A DNA stretch of 43,091 nucleotides from Sphaerochaeta sp. UBA5849 (GTDB taxonomy: Bacteria > Spirochaetota > Spirochaetia > Sphaerochaetales > Sphaerochaetaceae). The translations under genes and the position numbers were made by a program. The notes beneath the pieces were generated by a model. It was not told the origin of the DNA and did no database searches. It saw only the letters and a program-made list of their open reading frames with translations. Shown one piece after another: positions 1 to 8,396 of this stretch. Location: positions 1-43,091 of the forward strand of contig DJGJ01000020.1 of NCBI GenBank assembly GCA_002432715.1, written 5' to 3'. How positions within the stretch are numbered: the stretch's first letter is position 1; every line of letters starts with the position of its first letter.

Positions 1-154
1 GAGGATATACTTCCGGCTTATTGCCAGAGGCAGGCCGCGAAAGAACCCTGGTCAGCTTCCATTTGCAGTACCATGTGGCTGTGCTTAGAGATCATACCCG
101 TTCATGATGCTTCCGAATTACGTAGTAGAAGCAAAGTACAGAATAGAGCCCTCA

Positions 155-184
155 TAAGAAAAACCCACTTGAATACCAAGTGGG
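155..184 (-). terminator. intrinsic terminator of the DEAD-box helicase gene
   Basis: Read on the minus strand, an 8-bp perfect stem (CCCACTTG / CAAGTGGG, positions 184-177 and 171-164) with a 5-nt loop is followed directly by a T-rich tract (TTTTTCTTA). It lies about 10 nt after the helicase stop codon, so it most likely ends that transcript. There is no T tract on the plus side, so it does not look bidirectional. Confidence 0.85.
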
Positions 185-193
185 CTGTGAAAA

Positions 194-2062
194 TCAGTCG
201 TTGTATCTTCGTCTGGAGCCCGGGCCTTTTTTGGCGAAGGATCCTTTCTTGGCCTTGGACGTGTTGTACTTTCCATGGACCCTGGGAGATCGGTCATCCG
301 AGAAAGTCGGCCGACTCTCATACCGGTCTTCACCGCCATAGGAATCCCTCCCGTAAGGCTGGTAGTCGTCACGGTCGCTTCTATATTTGCGTTCGCCATA
401 GGATGGCCGTCGATCGTCACGGGTTCGGCCGCTGAGGTTTTTGCCATTGGGATTGTCGGGCTTTGCACGGGTGATGATCGGCTTGCCTTCCGGCCCTTGG
501 TCACCGAACGTCTTCAGGATGCGCTCAGCAACCTGAAGCGGGGCGCTGACAAACGAGAACTCGTCGCGAACGGAAACATCCTGGATGTCCCTGTCCTCTG
601 CTCCCACCTGTTCGATGAGGTAATCGACCAGCATCCGCTTATCCAGTCCGTCTTTCCTGCCTCGAGCGATGAACAGGCGGGTGATCCCGCTTTCCTCCTC
701 GCGTACAGGTCGGTCACCACTTCGATCATCCCGACTGCCACTGATGTGTTGGTACTTGGAAACATCGAGCTGATCTTTGTAGAAGTGGTCCAGAAGGGCT
801 GCCACTACGATTTCAGGCTTTTTGCCGTCGAGCAGCTGTTCGGCGATCGGGAGGAAATGACTGCTTTGCGCATCCTCATCCGAGAGCGCTGAAAGCCGGC
901 TGAGAATTCTTGCACGCTTGATCCTGATGATCTCGCTTGCTTCCGGGACAGACTCGCGCCTGATATCGGTCTTGGAGACTTTCTTGATGAAGGAGAAACG
1001 CTTGAACTCACGGGGAGCAACAAAGGTGATCGCAACACCGGTCTTTCCCGCACGCCCGGTTCTTCCTACACGGTGGATGTATGCATCCGGATCTTCGGGC
1101 AGGGAGAAGTTGATGACATGGGTGAGATCGGAAATATCAATACCACGTGCAGCCACGTCGGTGGCAACAAGGATGCTGATGCTTCTCTCTCTCATTTTGT
1201 GGAGTATCAACTCTCTCTGCTTCTGGGAAAGATCGCCATGCAAAGGTTCGGCATCGTAGCCGCGGTCGATCAACTTCCTGCCGATCTCATCACATTGGAT
1301 CTTCGTCCGGCAGAAAATGATTCCATAAAAATTCTCTTCCATATCGATGATGCGGGTGAGTGCTTCCAACTTGTCAGACTCTTTCACTTCGACATAAATT
1401 TGGTCGGTGAGATTGCTGGTCATCGTGTCCTGCTGAATCTTGACCAAGTGCGGCTCATGCATGAAACGCTCGGCGAGCCTCTGGATCGGCAGCGGCATGG
1501 TGGCGGAAAAACAAAGCATGCGCTTTTCAGCTGGAGTCTGCTTCAGTACTTCCTCGATATCATCGATGAAGCCCATGTCGAGCATTTCGTCCGCTTCATC
1601 AAGCACCACGAATTTGAGGTGCTCAAGATGCAGCGAACCACGTCGGAGATGGTCGAGAATACGACCGGGGGTTCCGACTACAACATGAACGCCTCTTTTC
1701 AGCTTGCGCAATTGCAGTTCCATGGAAGCTCCGCCGTACACAGCGGCGATTTCCAATCGTCGGTCTCCCTTCAGGGAGTTGATCTCTTCTGCGTTTTGTA
1801 CAGCAAGCTCGCGTGTGGGTGCGAGAATGAGTGCTTGGACCTGATACATTGAAGGGTCTACAATTTCGAGAATGGGAAGCCCGAAAGCGGCAGTTTTTCC
1901 GGTTCCGGTCTGTGCCTGGCCAATAACGTCGACCTGGTCCTTAAGGAGCAGGGGTATGCATGCGCTCTGAATCTTGGTAGGTTCTTCGAAGCCTTTCGCT
2001 TCAATGGCGGCAATGGTTTGTGCGGACAGCCCTAGGTCCGCAAAGCTTGTTAACTCTGACAT
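194..2062 (-). CDS. deaD: DEAD-box ATP-dependent RNA helicase (DeaD/CsdA type)
   Basis: ATP-dependent RNA helicase that unwinds or remodels RNA in ribosome assembly and mRNA turnover in the cytoplasm. The 622-residue protein shows the family motifs in order: Q motif near residues 25-32, Walker A AQTGTGKT (50-57), PTRELA, TPGR, DEAD (155-158), SAT (186-188), then the C-terminal helicase lobe with ATDVAARGID and HRVGRTGR. A DbpA-type RNA-binding domain follows (starting around ITRLFIARGRKDG), then a tail of about 90 residues rich in Arg, Asp, Tyr and Gly that probably binds RNA nonspecifically. The length and tail fit CsdA/DeaD better than the shorter RhlE/RhlB proteins. The start has a clear ribosome-binding site (AGGAG, 5 nt upstream). 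It is a single-gene unit ended by the terminator at 155-184. The exact cellular role (for example cold adaptation) is inference. Confidence 0.95.
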   Translation of the reverse strand: MSELTSFADLGLSAQTIAAIEAKGFEEPTKIQSACIPLLLKDQVDVIGQAQTGTGKTAAFGLPILEIVDPSMYQVQALILAPTRELAVQNAEEINSLKGDRRLEIAAVYGGASMELQLRKLKRGVHVVVGTPGRILDHLRRGSLHLEHLKFVVLDEADEMLDMGFIDDIEEVLKQTPAEKRMLCFSATMPLPIQRLAERFMHEPHLVKIQQDTMTSNLTDQIYVEVKESDKLEALTRIIDMEENFYGIIFCRTKIQCDEIGRKLIDRGYDAEPLHGDLSQKQRELILHKMRERSISILVATDVAARGIDISDLTHVINFSLPEDPDAYIHRVGRTGRAGKTGVAITFVAPREFKRFSFIKKVSKTDIRRESVPEASEIIRIKRARILSRLSALSDEDAQSSHFLPIAEQLLDGKKPEIVVAALLDHFYKDQLDVSKYQHISGSRDDRSGDRPVREEESGITRLFIARGRKDGLDKRMLVDYLIEQVGAEDRDIQDVSVRDEFSFVSAPLQVAERILKTFGDQGPEGKPIITRAKPDNPNGKNLSGRTRDDRRPSYGERKYRSDRDDYQPYGRDSYGGEDRYESRPTFSDDRSPRVHGKYNTSKAKKGSFAKKGPGSRRRYND

Positions 2063-2188
2063 GGATCTCCTGAATCATATGTGGTTGGATTATCGGTTGT
2101 GAGCCGAGATGAACATAATAAGCCATACCAGTCTATACAAATGAACAAGTTGTTGCAAGACAGAAACATCCCAAAAACCCAAATTCGC

Positions 2189-3229
2189 CTACCAACGATT
2201 ATAGACCTGTTCTGCAAAGCCCAGCAGCCTGTCGATCTGCAGTTTTGTGCCATCGTCCAAGGTGCAGGTTCCGCTGAAATATCCGAATACCTGATGTTGG
2301 TCGCTCTTGATGATGAGAAAATTTGTGTTCGATGAGCGGTCGACGCATGCTTCAAATACCAAGTCGAGCCGTCCTTGCTCATCTTGCATGGTCCATGGTG
2401 CAAGCATGTCCTCTTGATCGAAATGAAAACTGACCTCGCCAAGTTTATGGATGCAATTGTTGTAGAAGATGGCATTCTCGCTTGCCGGCGTTCGATCGGA
2501 AAAACCATAGCCGAGGTTCAGCCCAAAGGGTACGTTCTCAAGCAAACCCGAGGCGCTGGCCCAATACCACGTATTCTGGTATGTCCACCTGCCTCTTCCC
2601 CAATCCAGTACACCCCAAGCCTCCCCGAGCAAGAGATTCTCTGTTTCCATGCCCCTGCGAATCGTGCCGGTTGCTTTCAGGCAGTTGACTTTTTCGTTGA
2701 GATAAAAGGCCTTGCGCTGTTGCTTCCAGCTGGTGGCGATATTGAGGCTCTCTGATGACTCTGCCTGGGTGAGGGTGATGTCATAGTCCAATCCCACCGT
2801 TCCATCGGGCAGTACAAGGGTGGGGCAGGCGACCATGATGTGGCGCTGCAGGCCCCGCTTGATGAAAGCGATGCGAAGTTTCTTGTTGGCCCATGAGACT
2901 TGGCTGTCCTCGGTGGAGGACGGTGCAAGACCGATGGATCCGCGGGGGAAAAATGTCAGTGCATCGGCCTGGCTGACTTTGGCGGTATTGAAGTCGACAT
3001 AGCTGAGGGCAAAGAGTGCTGCATACCCCAAGTCGCTGATTGTAGCTGTTACTGCATACCCTTGTTGTTGGTTGATTATTGCATAGTAGTCCCACTCCTT
3101 GATCTTGAGTGCACCACCTTTTATCTTGCTACGTTCATAGTTCCAGTAGGGATGGCGGGCCCATCCTTCCTGGATGATGCGGCCCTTTGCATCGAGCAAA
3201 TCCTGTGCCTGGGTGATTTCAGTCTGCAT
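2189..3229 (-). CDS. DUF2804 family protein
   Basis: A 346-residue protein recognised as DUF2804 from its N-terminus (LLDAKGRIIQEGWARHPYWNYER, then IKEWDYYAI) and from regularly spaced Trp/Gly-rich strand segments such as EAWGVLDWGRGRW and NLGYGFSDRTPASENA, which resemble the lipocalin-like beta-sandwich style of this family. No catalytic motif is recognisable and the biochemical function is unknown. There is no signal peptide or membrane segment, so it should be cytosolic. Translation starts after a near-perfect Shine-Dalgarno sequence (AAGGAGGAGAAGG). It lies downstream of the metallophosphoesterase on the same strand with a 25-nt gap, so the two are probably co-transcribed, but I see no functional link. 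The start site is well supported; only the role is open. Confidence 0.85.
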   Translation of the reverse strand: MQTEITQAQDLLDAKGRIIQEGWARHPYWNYERSKIKGGALKIKEWDYYAIINQQQGYAVTATISDLGYAALFALSYVDFNTAKVSQADALTFFPRGSIGLAPSSTEDSQVSWANKKLRIAFIKRGLQRHIMVACPTLVLPDGTVGLDYDITLTQAESSESLNIATSWKQQRKAFYLNEKVNCLKATGTIRRGMETENLLLGEAWGVLDWGRGRWTYQNTWYWASASGLLENVPFGLNLGYGFSDRTPASENAIFYNNCIHKLGEVSFHFDQEDMLAPWTMQDEQGRLDLVFEACVDRSSNTNFLIIKSDQHQVFGYFSGTCTLDDGTKLQIDRLLGFAEQVYNRW

Positions 3230-3254
3230 ACCTTCTCCTCCTTATCCCTTGATT

Positions 3255-4328
3255 CTACAAATTCCAATCATCAACTGTATAGGTGGCGATCTCGTAGGGA
3301 CGGCCATCAGCGAACAAGGTGATGGTCTTGAGCCCTTTGCTGTGAAACCTGGAGCCGTAAGATCCGTAGCTGGCGCTTCTTCCGTAGTGAAGGTCGATGC
3401 CTTCCCAGCTGCCGAAGAAATCGTTGAGGTGGTTATGGCCGCTGAACACAGCCACCGTGTTCATTTTCTCCTGCATTGCAGCAAACAGACCGGTATTTTC
3501 CAATGGCGCATTGATTGTCTTATCCAGCTTGACTCCGATAGCATCTCCGCTCTCCCAAAGAAGCCTGAATTCCGGTAAAGGAATGTGGATGAAGGTATAC
3601 AGAGGTACTTGCCCCAGGCCATCCTCCACCCAGCGATACCATGCAACCTGGGAGGGATAGATGTAGTCGGGGGCGATGACGCCCCCTTCATAGATTCGGC
3701 TGTCATGGGAGTCGAGCAACATGATCGCTTGCATTGGTTGCCCGTCCTTGGTAAGGACTATAGGATAATTGCTGTTGCCGGCAACCCAACTCTCACCCTG
3801 GGAGAAGATGGCGGTAGGGTAGGCATCCAGCAAATTAGCCAAGGTGGGTTTGTCATGGGCGTACTGGCCGTCGTGGTTGCCGAAACTCAGTGCCCAAAAT
3901 CGGTTGTGCTGTTGCATGAAATCGGCGAATTCGGTAAGCATTTTCAAGCTGTCGAAGCTGAAGAGGAGGTCTCCACTTATGACCGTCAGGTCGGGATTTG
4001 TCTCCTCGAACGCTTTTTCAAGTAAACCATATATTTTTTTTCGATTTGAGAAAGGACCCCTTCGCAGGTGGAAGTCGGTTCCCCAGAGTATGGAGAAGGA
4101 TTCATTTGTATAGGGCATGGTGAAGGCTTTTTGCTCTTGGATGGCTTGGTCAAGATTGAACGGGTGCTCCGGCACAACAAAGAGTTCGGTATGCTGGTCA
4201 AAGTCCTGATATATTCTGGTGTTGGTCAGAGCGTCAATGACCAGATAGGTGGCAATTCCTGTTGCTATGAGCAAGACTGCCAAGGAGATGAGTACTGTTT
4301 TGAGAATCCTGCCGGTAGTTGGTTTCAT
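3255..4328 (-). CDS. membrane-anchored metallophosphoesterase
   Basis: A calcineurin-like metallophosphoesterase of 357 residues. The dimetal-site motifs are all present: GTDFH (D85, H87), ISGDLL (D120), FGNHD (150-153), a histidine in FIHIP, and SGHNH near residue 300. The N-terminus has one strongly hydrophobic segment (about residues 10-31) after a short basic stretch, without a convincing cleavage site, so the catalytic domain probably sits outside the cytoplasmic membrane as a signal-anchored protein. The substrate cannot be told from sequence; relatives include phosphohydrolases with nucleotide or phosphoester substrates. The Shine-Dalgarno sequence is weak (CAGG). It precedes the DUF2804 gene on the same strand, and the terminator at 4369-4394 separates it from the foldase gene upstream. 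Confidence 0.88.
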   Translation of the reverse strand: MKPTTGRILKTVLISLAVLLIATGIATYLVIDALTNTRIYQDFDQHTELFVVPEHPFNLDQAIQEQKAFTMPYTNESFSILWGTDFHLRRGPFSNRKKIYGLLEKAFEETNPDLTVISGDLLFSFDSLKMLTEFADFMQQHNRFWALSFGNHDGQYAHDKPTLANLLDAYPTAIFSQGESWVAGNSNYPIVLTKDGQPMQAIMLLDSHDSRIYEGGVIAPDYIYPSQVAWYRWVEDGLGQVPLYTFIHIPLPEFRLLWESGDAIGVKLDKTINAPLENTGLFAAMQEKMNTVAVFSGHNHLNDFFGSWEGIDLHYGRSASYGSYGSRFHSKGLKTITLFADGRPYEIATYTVDDWNL

Positions 4329-4368
4329 ACAGCCTGTAGCCTAGCATGGAACAGCCTGCAATTCCATA

Positions 4369-4394
4369 TGAAAAAGCCGGCACGAATGCCGGCT
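4369..4394 (-). terminator. intrinsic terminator after the SurA/PpiD-like gene
   Basis: On the minus strand an 8-bp stem AGCCGGCA / TGCCGGCT closes a TTCG tetraloop and runs straight into TTTTTC. It begins about 30 nt after the stop codon of the foldase gene. The UUCG loop is unusually stable, making this the cleanest terminator in the window. Confidence 0.92.
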
Positions 4395-4424
4395 ATCACA
4401 ATTGACGCATGAATGCTCTTTCTG

Positions 4425-5996
4425 TTACTGGCCAAGCACCACAGTCAGGAAGGTTGTCAAAAAGTTATCCTCGAAGGCATCGGAGGTATACAAGGCCTGA
4501 GAGAAATCCTGCTGGTTCTGACTTCCGCTGTAATAGTCATAGAACATCGAGAGGTAGCTGGCCATTCCTTCATCCTGGGTATCCTCCCCAACTTCGAGCA
4601 GAAGGTAGGAAGAGCCGACCTTGATAGGGTCCAAGATGGTGTTGGGCTGGGCGGTATAGAGCTCTTTGGCGACATCGCCGGTGGCGGCACTGCGAAGCAG
4701 ACCTGCGGGGTCGGTATAGGTGAAGTCACTCATGTAGCTGCTCTTGCCTGCGTTGTAGGGAGTCGAACCTACTTCAACAACTTCCAGATTATTCTGAAGG
4801 GCCAGCTCATCAAGGCCTTCAGCCTTGGCTTTCTCGGCCCAGTCCTTTGCAAGGTCTGAGAGATAGGTGTCGATCAAAGCGGAGTCGTTGACTGCAAGGT
4901 ATGCCTTCACCGAAGCAAGCGTAGAATCGCTGGCATAGTCGCTTTCCACTGGAGCACTGTTGATCTTGTACAGCGAGAACGAACCGTTTGCCTCGAACGG
5001 GCCAAGAACGTCTCCCTCCTTGGCACTGAGCAGGGCCAAAGCCTCCTCGGCGTTCTTGAAATTGGAGAGAATACCGTAGTAGTACAGTTGACCAACCCTT
5101 CCCTCCGCGGCTGCATAACCGTCCAGGCTGTTTGCAACTGCTGCTGCCTCGAACGTGGTCTGTCCGCTGGTGATGGATTCATACAAATTCTTGGCCTGCT
5201 CTGCTGTCTCTACGGAGATGATGCTCAGATCCATGGTGTAGAAGAGCTGCTTGTTCTGCAGGGCGTACTGGGAGGCCAATTCATTTGGATACTGGTTCTG
5301 GTTAACTACAAGATACCGGAAAGTTCTTCCCTTACTGGCCATCGCTGCAATATATTCAGCCTCGGCGCTGGAGGAAAGAACGGTTCCTACATCGTCGACT
5401 ACAATCTGGTAGGGAAGCGAACGGCGGATGGATTTCTCTACGCTTGCCTTGGTCTCGGCACTGGCATTCTGATAGGTGGCCACATCAAACTTGCCGTCCT
5501 TGTTGTAGGCTCCGCTGTTGATGATTGCCCTATTGACTACTTCATCGGCGGCAATGATGCCAGCCTTGGTGGCCAATTCGTTGATTGCGGTGAATATCAC
5601 CGTGCTGTCGTAGGCACTTTTCCAAATCTGGTAGAGAGCCTGGGTCTGGTCCATTCCGCTTGATTTATACTGATCGGCATAGTTCTGGACCTGGTCATAG
5701 AAGTAGTTGCCGTAGGCGTACTTGATCTCCTGCTTGCCGTACTTGCCGAAAACGATGCCATCACTCGTACTTTTACCGACAAAGGCTTGAATTGCGGGAG
5801 CCAACACAAAGGAGATGGCGATGAGAATCAGGATCAACATACCCAGAACCCAGCCGATGGTGATCTTGCGTTTTGGTTTGAGAGCGGCTTCTTTCTTGCC
5901 CTCAACAACTACTGTGTTCTTTTTTGCTTTACCGATGGTGAGCTCTTTAGCCTCACCCTCGGGCTTCTTTCCATTTGTGTCGTCATTTGCAGACAT
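4425..5996 (-). CDS. membrane-anchored SurA/PpiD-like peptidyl-prolyl isomerase/chaperone
   Basis: A 523-residue periplasmic folding factor. The first 55 or so residues are hydrophilic and charged (cytosolic). One transmembrane helix follows (GWVLGMLILILIAISFVLAP), then a large extracytoplasmic part with a SurA-type N-terminal helical domain and a parvulin-like segment (ISVETAEQAKNLYESITSG...AEGRVGQLYYYGILSNF...EGDVLGPFEANGSFSLYKI). The topology matches PpiD: anchored foldase helping outer-membrane or exported proteins fold. An upstream in-frame ATG exists at 6029, but the ATG at 5996 is preceded by AGAGG at good spacing and begins a natural N-terminus, so I chose it. It is a single gene with its own promoter (6048-6076) and terminator. 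Whether the isomerase site is active cannot be judged by eye. Confidence 0.85.
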   Translation of the reverse strand: MSANDDTNGKKPEGEAKELTIGKAKKNTVVVEGKKEAALKPKRKITIGWVLGMLILILIAISFVLAPAIQAFVGKSTSDGIVFGKYGKQEIKYAYGNYFYDQVQNYADQYKSSGMDQTQALYQIWKSAYDSTVIFTAINELATKAGIIAADEVVNRAIINSGAYNKDGKFDVATYQNASAETKASVEKSIRRSLPYQIVVDDVGTVLSSSAEAEYIAAMASKGRTFRYLVVNQNQYPNELASQYALQNKQLFYTMDLSIISVETAEQAKNLYESITSGQTTFEAAAVANSLDGYAAAEGRVGQLYYYGILSNFKNAEEALALLSAKEGDVLGPFEANGSFSLYKINSAPVESDYASDSTLASVKAYLAVNDSALIDTYLSDLAKDWAEKAKAEGLDELALQNNLEVVEVGSTPYNAGKSSYMSDFTYTDPAGLLRSAATGDVAKELYTAQPNTILDPIKVGSSYLLLEVGEDTQDEGMASYLSMFYDYYSGSQNQQDFSQALYTSDAFEDNFLTTFLTVVLGQ

Positions 5997-6047
5997 GATA
6001 AACCTCTTTCTGTGGAGCATTTTCCGCATGAGCGGACAGTCTTATGA

Positions 6048-6076
6048 AAAATAGCATTTCACCTAGCTACTGTCAA
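6048..6076 (-). promoter_or_regulatory. sigma-70-type promoter of the SurA/PpiD-like gene
   Basis: On the minus strand a perfect -35 TTGACA (6076-6071), a 17-nt spacer and -10 TATTTT (6053-6048) with an extended-10 TG. The predicted transcript starts near 6041, leaving a leader of about 45 nt before the ATG at 5996. Confidence 0.7.
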
Positions 6077-6119
6077 TGAATTGCTGTATAAAAGCAAAAA
6101 CGCCTGTTTTTGTTTCGTA

Positions 6120-6148
6120 TTGACATTCAAAGGGCCAATAGGTATATT
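6120..6148 (+). promoter_or_regulatory. sigma-70-type promoter of tRNA-Pro
   Basis: Perfect -35 TTGACA (6120-6125), 17-nt spacer, -10 TATATT (6143-6148). Predicted start near 6155, about 15 nt before the mature tRNA. It is arranged back to back with the promoter of the foldase gene. Confidence 0.8.
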
Positions 6149-6169
6149 GAACTCCGGCTGTGAAGCTGA

Positions 6170-6242
6170 CGGGTAGTAGCGCAGGGGCTAGCGCACTTGG
6201 TTCGGGACCAAGGGGTCGGAGGTTCAAATCCTCTCTGCCCGA
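6170..6242 (+). tRNA. tRNA-Pro (anticodon CGG)
   Basis: A 73-nt cloverleaf. The acceptor stem CGGGTAG (6170-6176) pairs with CTGCCCG (6235-6241) with one G-U. The anticodon stem CTTGG/CCAAG encloses loop TTCGGGA, giving anticodon CGG, which reads proline codon CCG. The T arm GGAGG-TTCAAAT-CCTCT has one G-U pair. The first base C1 paired with G72 is the usual proline identity feature. The CCA end is not encoded, so it must be added after transcription. It is a single tRNA with its own promoter and terminator. Confidence 0.95.
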
Positions 6243-6258
6243 GTAGGGAATTCATGAT

Positions 6259-6300
6259 AACTCCTTGTTTCGTAATGGAAATAAGGAGTTTTCAATTTTA
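6259..6300 (+). terminator. intrinsic terminator after tRNA-Pro
   Basis: A 13-bp stem (AACTCCTTGTTTC 6259-6271 with GAAATAAGGAGTT 6278-6290, including one G-T pair) with a 6-nt loop, followed by the T-rich stretch ending at 6300. It sits between the tRNA and the HAD gene, so it probably ends the tRNA transcript and limits read-through. Confidence 0.8.
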
Positions 6301-6312
6301 TAGGAGCACTCG

Positions 6313-7122
6313 ATGTACACCACCTTGGCCTTGGATTTGGACGGTACTCTCACCACCAGCACCAAAGAGATTACGGTGCGTACGAAAGAAGCGGTGCAAC
6401 GTGCTCACGACAAGGGCGTTCACATCGTTCTTGCCAGCGGACGACCTGTGTTGGGTATTGTTCCTGTCGCCCGGAGGCTTGGCCTGCTGGGTGAGGATGC
6501 AACCATTCTCGCCTACAATGGAGGACAGCTGGTATCCACGCGCAATCTCGAGGTGATCCGGGAGAGAACCGTGGATTTGAACACCATCCATACTTGTTTC
6601 ACCTACGCCAAGGAGCACCGACTTGCCGCACTCAGCTATGATGAGCAAGGAGTCATAACCGAGATGCCCGACGACCCGTATGTGGGCTTGGAAGCCTATA
6701 ATAACGCCATTCCCATCAGGAAGGTCGACGATCTCATTGCAGAAGTCCGGCATCCGATGCCCAAGGTCATGATCGTGGGAGAGCCGGCAAGACTGCTTGC
6801 AGCCAAAGAAGCGTTGACGGGATTGGTCGGCAACCATGCTGACCTGGGGTTCAGCGATCCCTTCTTCATGGAGATTACGGCACAAGGAGTGCAGAAAGCA
6901 TCGAGCCTTGTTACGCTGCTCTCCCTCTTGGGTCATACAGAGCAAGATCTCATGGTCATCGGGGACGGCCTCAATGATGTGCCGATGTTCGGCATTGCAG
7001 GTCTTGCCGTTGCCATGGATAATGCAAGCGACGAGGTCAAGGCGTATGCCCACACCACTACCGCATCAAACAACGAGGATGGTGCAGCAAAGGCCATAGA
7101 ATGCCATATTCTTTCCCAATAG
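6313..7122 (+). CDS. Cof-type HAD-IIB sugar-phosphate phosphatase
   Basis: A 269-residue haloacid-dehalogenase superfamily phosphatase of the Cof/YidA subfamily. Motif I is LDLDGTL (nucleophile and acid/base aspartates near residues 8 and 10), motif II VLASGRP, motif III a conserved Lys, and motif IV GDGLNDVPMF. The C2B cap insert between motifs II and III and the closing signature VAMDNASDEVKAYA(H) are typical. Such enzymes hydrolyse phosphosugars, nucleotide or FMN-type phosphates in the cytosol; the true substrate cannot be predicted. An AGGAG site lies 6 nt before the ATG. It is a monocistronic gene between the tRNA terminator and the nucleoside-transport operon. Confidence 0.92.
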   Translation: MYTTLALDLDGTLTTSTKEITVRTKEAVQRAHDKGVHIVLASGRPVLGIVPVARRLGLLGEDATILAYNGGQLVSTRNLEVIRERTVDLNTIHTCFTYAKEHRLAALSYDEQGVITEMPDDPYVGLEAYNNAIPIRKVDDLIAEVRHPMPKVMIVGEPARLLAAKEALTGLVGNHADLGFSDPFFMEITAQGVQKASSLVTLLSLLGHTEQDLMVIGDGLNDVPMFGIAGLAVAMDNASDEVKAYAHTTTASNNEDGAAKAIECHILSQ

Positions 7123-7137
7123 GGCAAAAACTCTTCA

Positions 7138-7165
7138 TTCACAATACTTTTTGTTGTGGTAGAAT
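7138..7165 (+). promoter_or_regulatory. promoter of the nucleoside-uptake operon
   Basis: -35 TTCACA (7138-7143, 5/6 match), 16-nt spacer, -10 TAGAAT (7160-7165, 5/6 match), about 44 nt before the binding-protein ATG. An inverted repeat CACAA...TTGTG (7140-7158) fills the -35 and spacer and could be an operator; no cognate regulator is encoded alongside. Confidence 0.6.
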
Positions 7166-7208
7166 ACCAATTACATGTATCACGGACCAACCATAAGGAG
7201 GGTAATCC

Positions 7209-8309
7209 ATGAAAAAAGTAACTTTGCTGGTAATCGTATTGGTTATGGCAACCACGCTCTTCGCCCAAGGCGGCAAGGAAGTTGAGGCTGCCGACAGCAG
7301 GCCGACCATTCGCCTGCTCACGGACGCAACAGGAATCGATGACAAGTCCTTCAACGCAGCTGCGTGGAGAGGCATCGTCCAATACTATGGCGATACCGTG
7401 GAGAATGCTGCCAACCGCGGCAAGCTCTATGATGTAGTGACTGCACAGACTCAGGACATGTACATCCCGAACCTCAGACAGGCCTCCGATGAAGGGTATG
7501 ACCTGATCATGGTCACCGGTTTCACCTGGGCTGACGCCCTGAGCGAAGTAGCTCCCCAGTATCCGGATCAGAAGTACACCATCGTAGACGTGGACTGGGT
7601 GGGACTGCCGAATGTCTTGGAGTTCATCTACTCGGAGGAGCAGGGCTCCTACCTCGTAGGGTTGGCAGCTGCGCTGCAGGCCAAGGAAGATGGAATCCAG
7701 AACCCGAAGTTCGGATTCATCGGCGGAGTTCCCGGAGCAACCATCACCAAGTTCGAGATGGGCTACGTCCAGGGCATTCGTTCGGTATTCCCCAATGCTC
7801 AGATATTTGACTACTATGCCAACGACTGGGGCAAGCCCGAACTTGCGAAAGCACAGGCGAAGAACTGGTACGATATGGGTGTCTACTGCATCTTCAGCGC
7901 AGCCGGTGGAACCGGAAACGGCACCATTGCACAGGCAAAGGAATATCGTATGCAGGGCAAGAACGTCTGGGCGATCGGTGTAGACAGCGACCAATATGCC
8001 GATGGCATCTACGCCGGAACAAAGAGCGCCGTCCTGACGTCCATGATCAAGAGGGTGGAAAACTCTTCTTTGATGGTCCTCAAGGCTGTTGCAGATGGAT
8101 CTTTCACCGGCGGGGTGGTCCAGATGGGCATGGCCGACGATGGTGTAGGCTACTCAACGGCAAATCCCGAACTCAGTGCAAACGTGATCAAGCAGGTTGA
8201 TGCAGCAAAGGCTGATATCATCAGCGGCAAGATCAAACTCTACAAGACGTATCGTGAGGCCCTCGCAGCAGGTGCTGCCCCCGCAGGGCTTGCAGCTCTC
8301 GACGACTGA
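7209..8309 (+). CDS. BMP-family nucleoside-binding protein (PnrA/TmpC-like)
   Basis: Substrate-binding protein of an ABC importer for nucleosides. The 366-residue protein begins with a signal peptide ending LFAQ-GGKE and continues with the BMP-family mature start (IRLLTDATGIDDKSFNAAAWRGI). It carries the family core motifs MVTGFTWADALSEVAPQYPD, VDWVGLPNVLEFIYSEEQGSYLVGLAAA, GFIGGVPG and WAIGVDSDQ. The best-known spirochaete relative is the purine nucleoside receptor PnrA (TmpC) of Treponema pallidum. Unlike PnrA, no lipobox cysteine is present, so it is probably a free periplasmic protein. A strong AAGGAGGG site lies upstream. It leads an operon with the ATPase, two permeases and a nucleoside phosphorylase, which supports purine nucleosides as substrate (inference). 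Confidence 0.92.
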   Translation: MKKVTLLVIVLVMATTLFAQGGKEVEAADSRPTIRLLTDATGIDDKSFNAAAWRGIVQYYGDTVENAANRGKLYDVVTAQTQDMYIPNLRQASDEGYDLIMVTGFTWADALSEVAPQYPDQKYTIVDVDWVGLPNVLEFIYSEEQGSYLVGLAAALQAKEDGIQNPKFGFIGGVPGATITKFEMGYVQGIRSVFPNAQIFDYYANDWGKPELAKAQAKNWYDMGVYCIFSAAGGTGNGTIAQAKEYRMQGKNVWAIGVDSDQYADGIYAGTKSAVLTSMIKRVENSSLMVLKAVADGSFTGGVVQMGMADDGVGYSTANPELSANVIKQVDAAKADIISGKIKLYKTYREALAAGAAPAGLAALDD

Positions 8310-8319
8310 GCAATCCACT

Positions 8320-8339
8320 GCCGGCAGGAGACTGCCGGC
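8320..8339 (+). promoter_or_regulatory. stem-loop between binding-protein and ATPase genes
   Basis: A 7-bp perfect stem GCCGGCA/TGCCGGC with loop GGAGAC, 10 nt after the binding-protein stop. The following sequence is pyrimidine-rich (TCTCTCCC) rather than a T run, so it is more likely a 3'-end-protecting or weak attenuating structure than a strong terminator. Confidence 0.5.
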
Positions 8340-8396
8340 TCTCTCCCTGGGCATTCGGTGTAGTGGTCAGAGAAAGAGCTTTGGAATGAGGAGCCG

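Noticed and set aside
3..107. Plus-strand frame open from the left edge to a TGA at 105-107 (34 codons)
   Set aside because: It could be the 3' end of a gene that begins outside the window, but it is too short to show family resemblance, and other frames are also open.
6170..6242. tRNA-Pro as an integration site for a mobile element
   Set aside because: No integrase, no repeat of the tRNA 3' end, and the flanking genes are ordinary metabolic genes with normal promoters and terminators.
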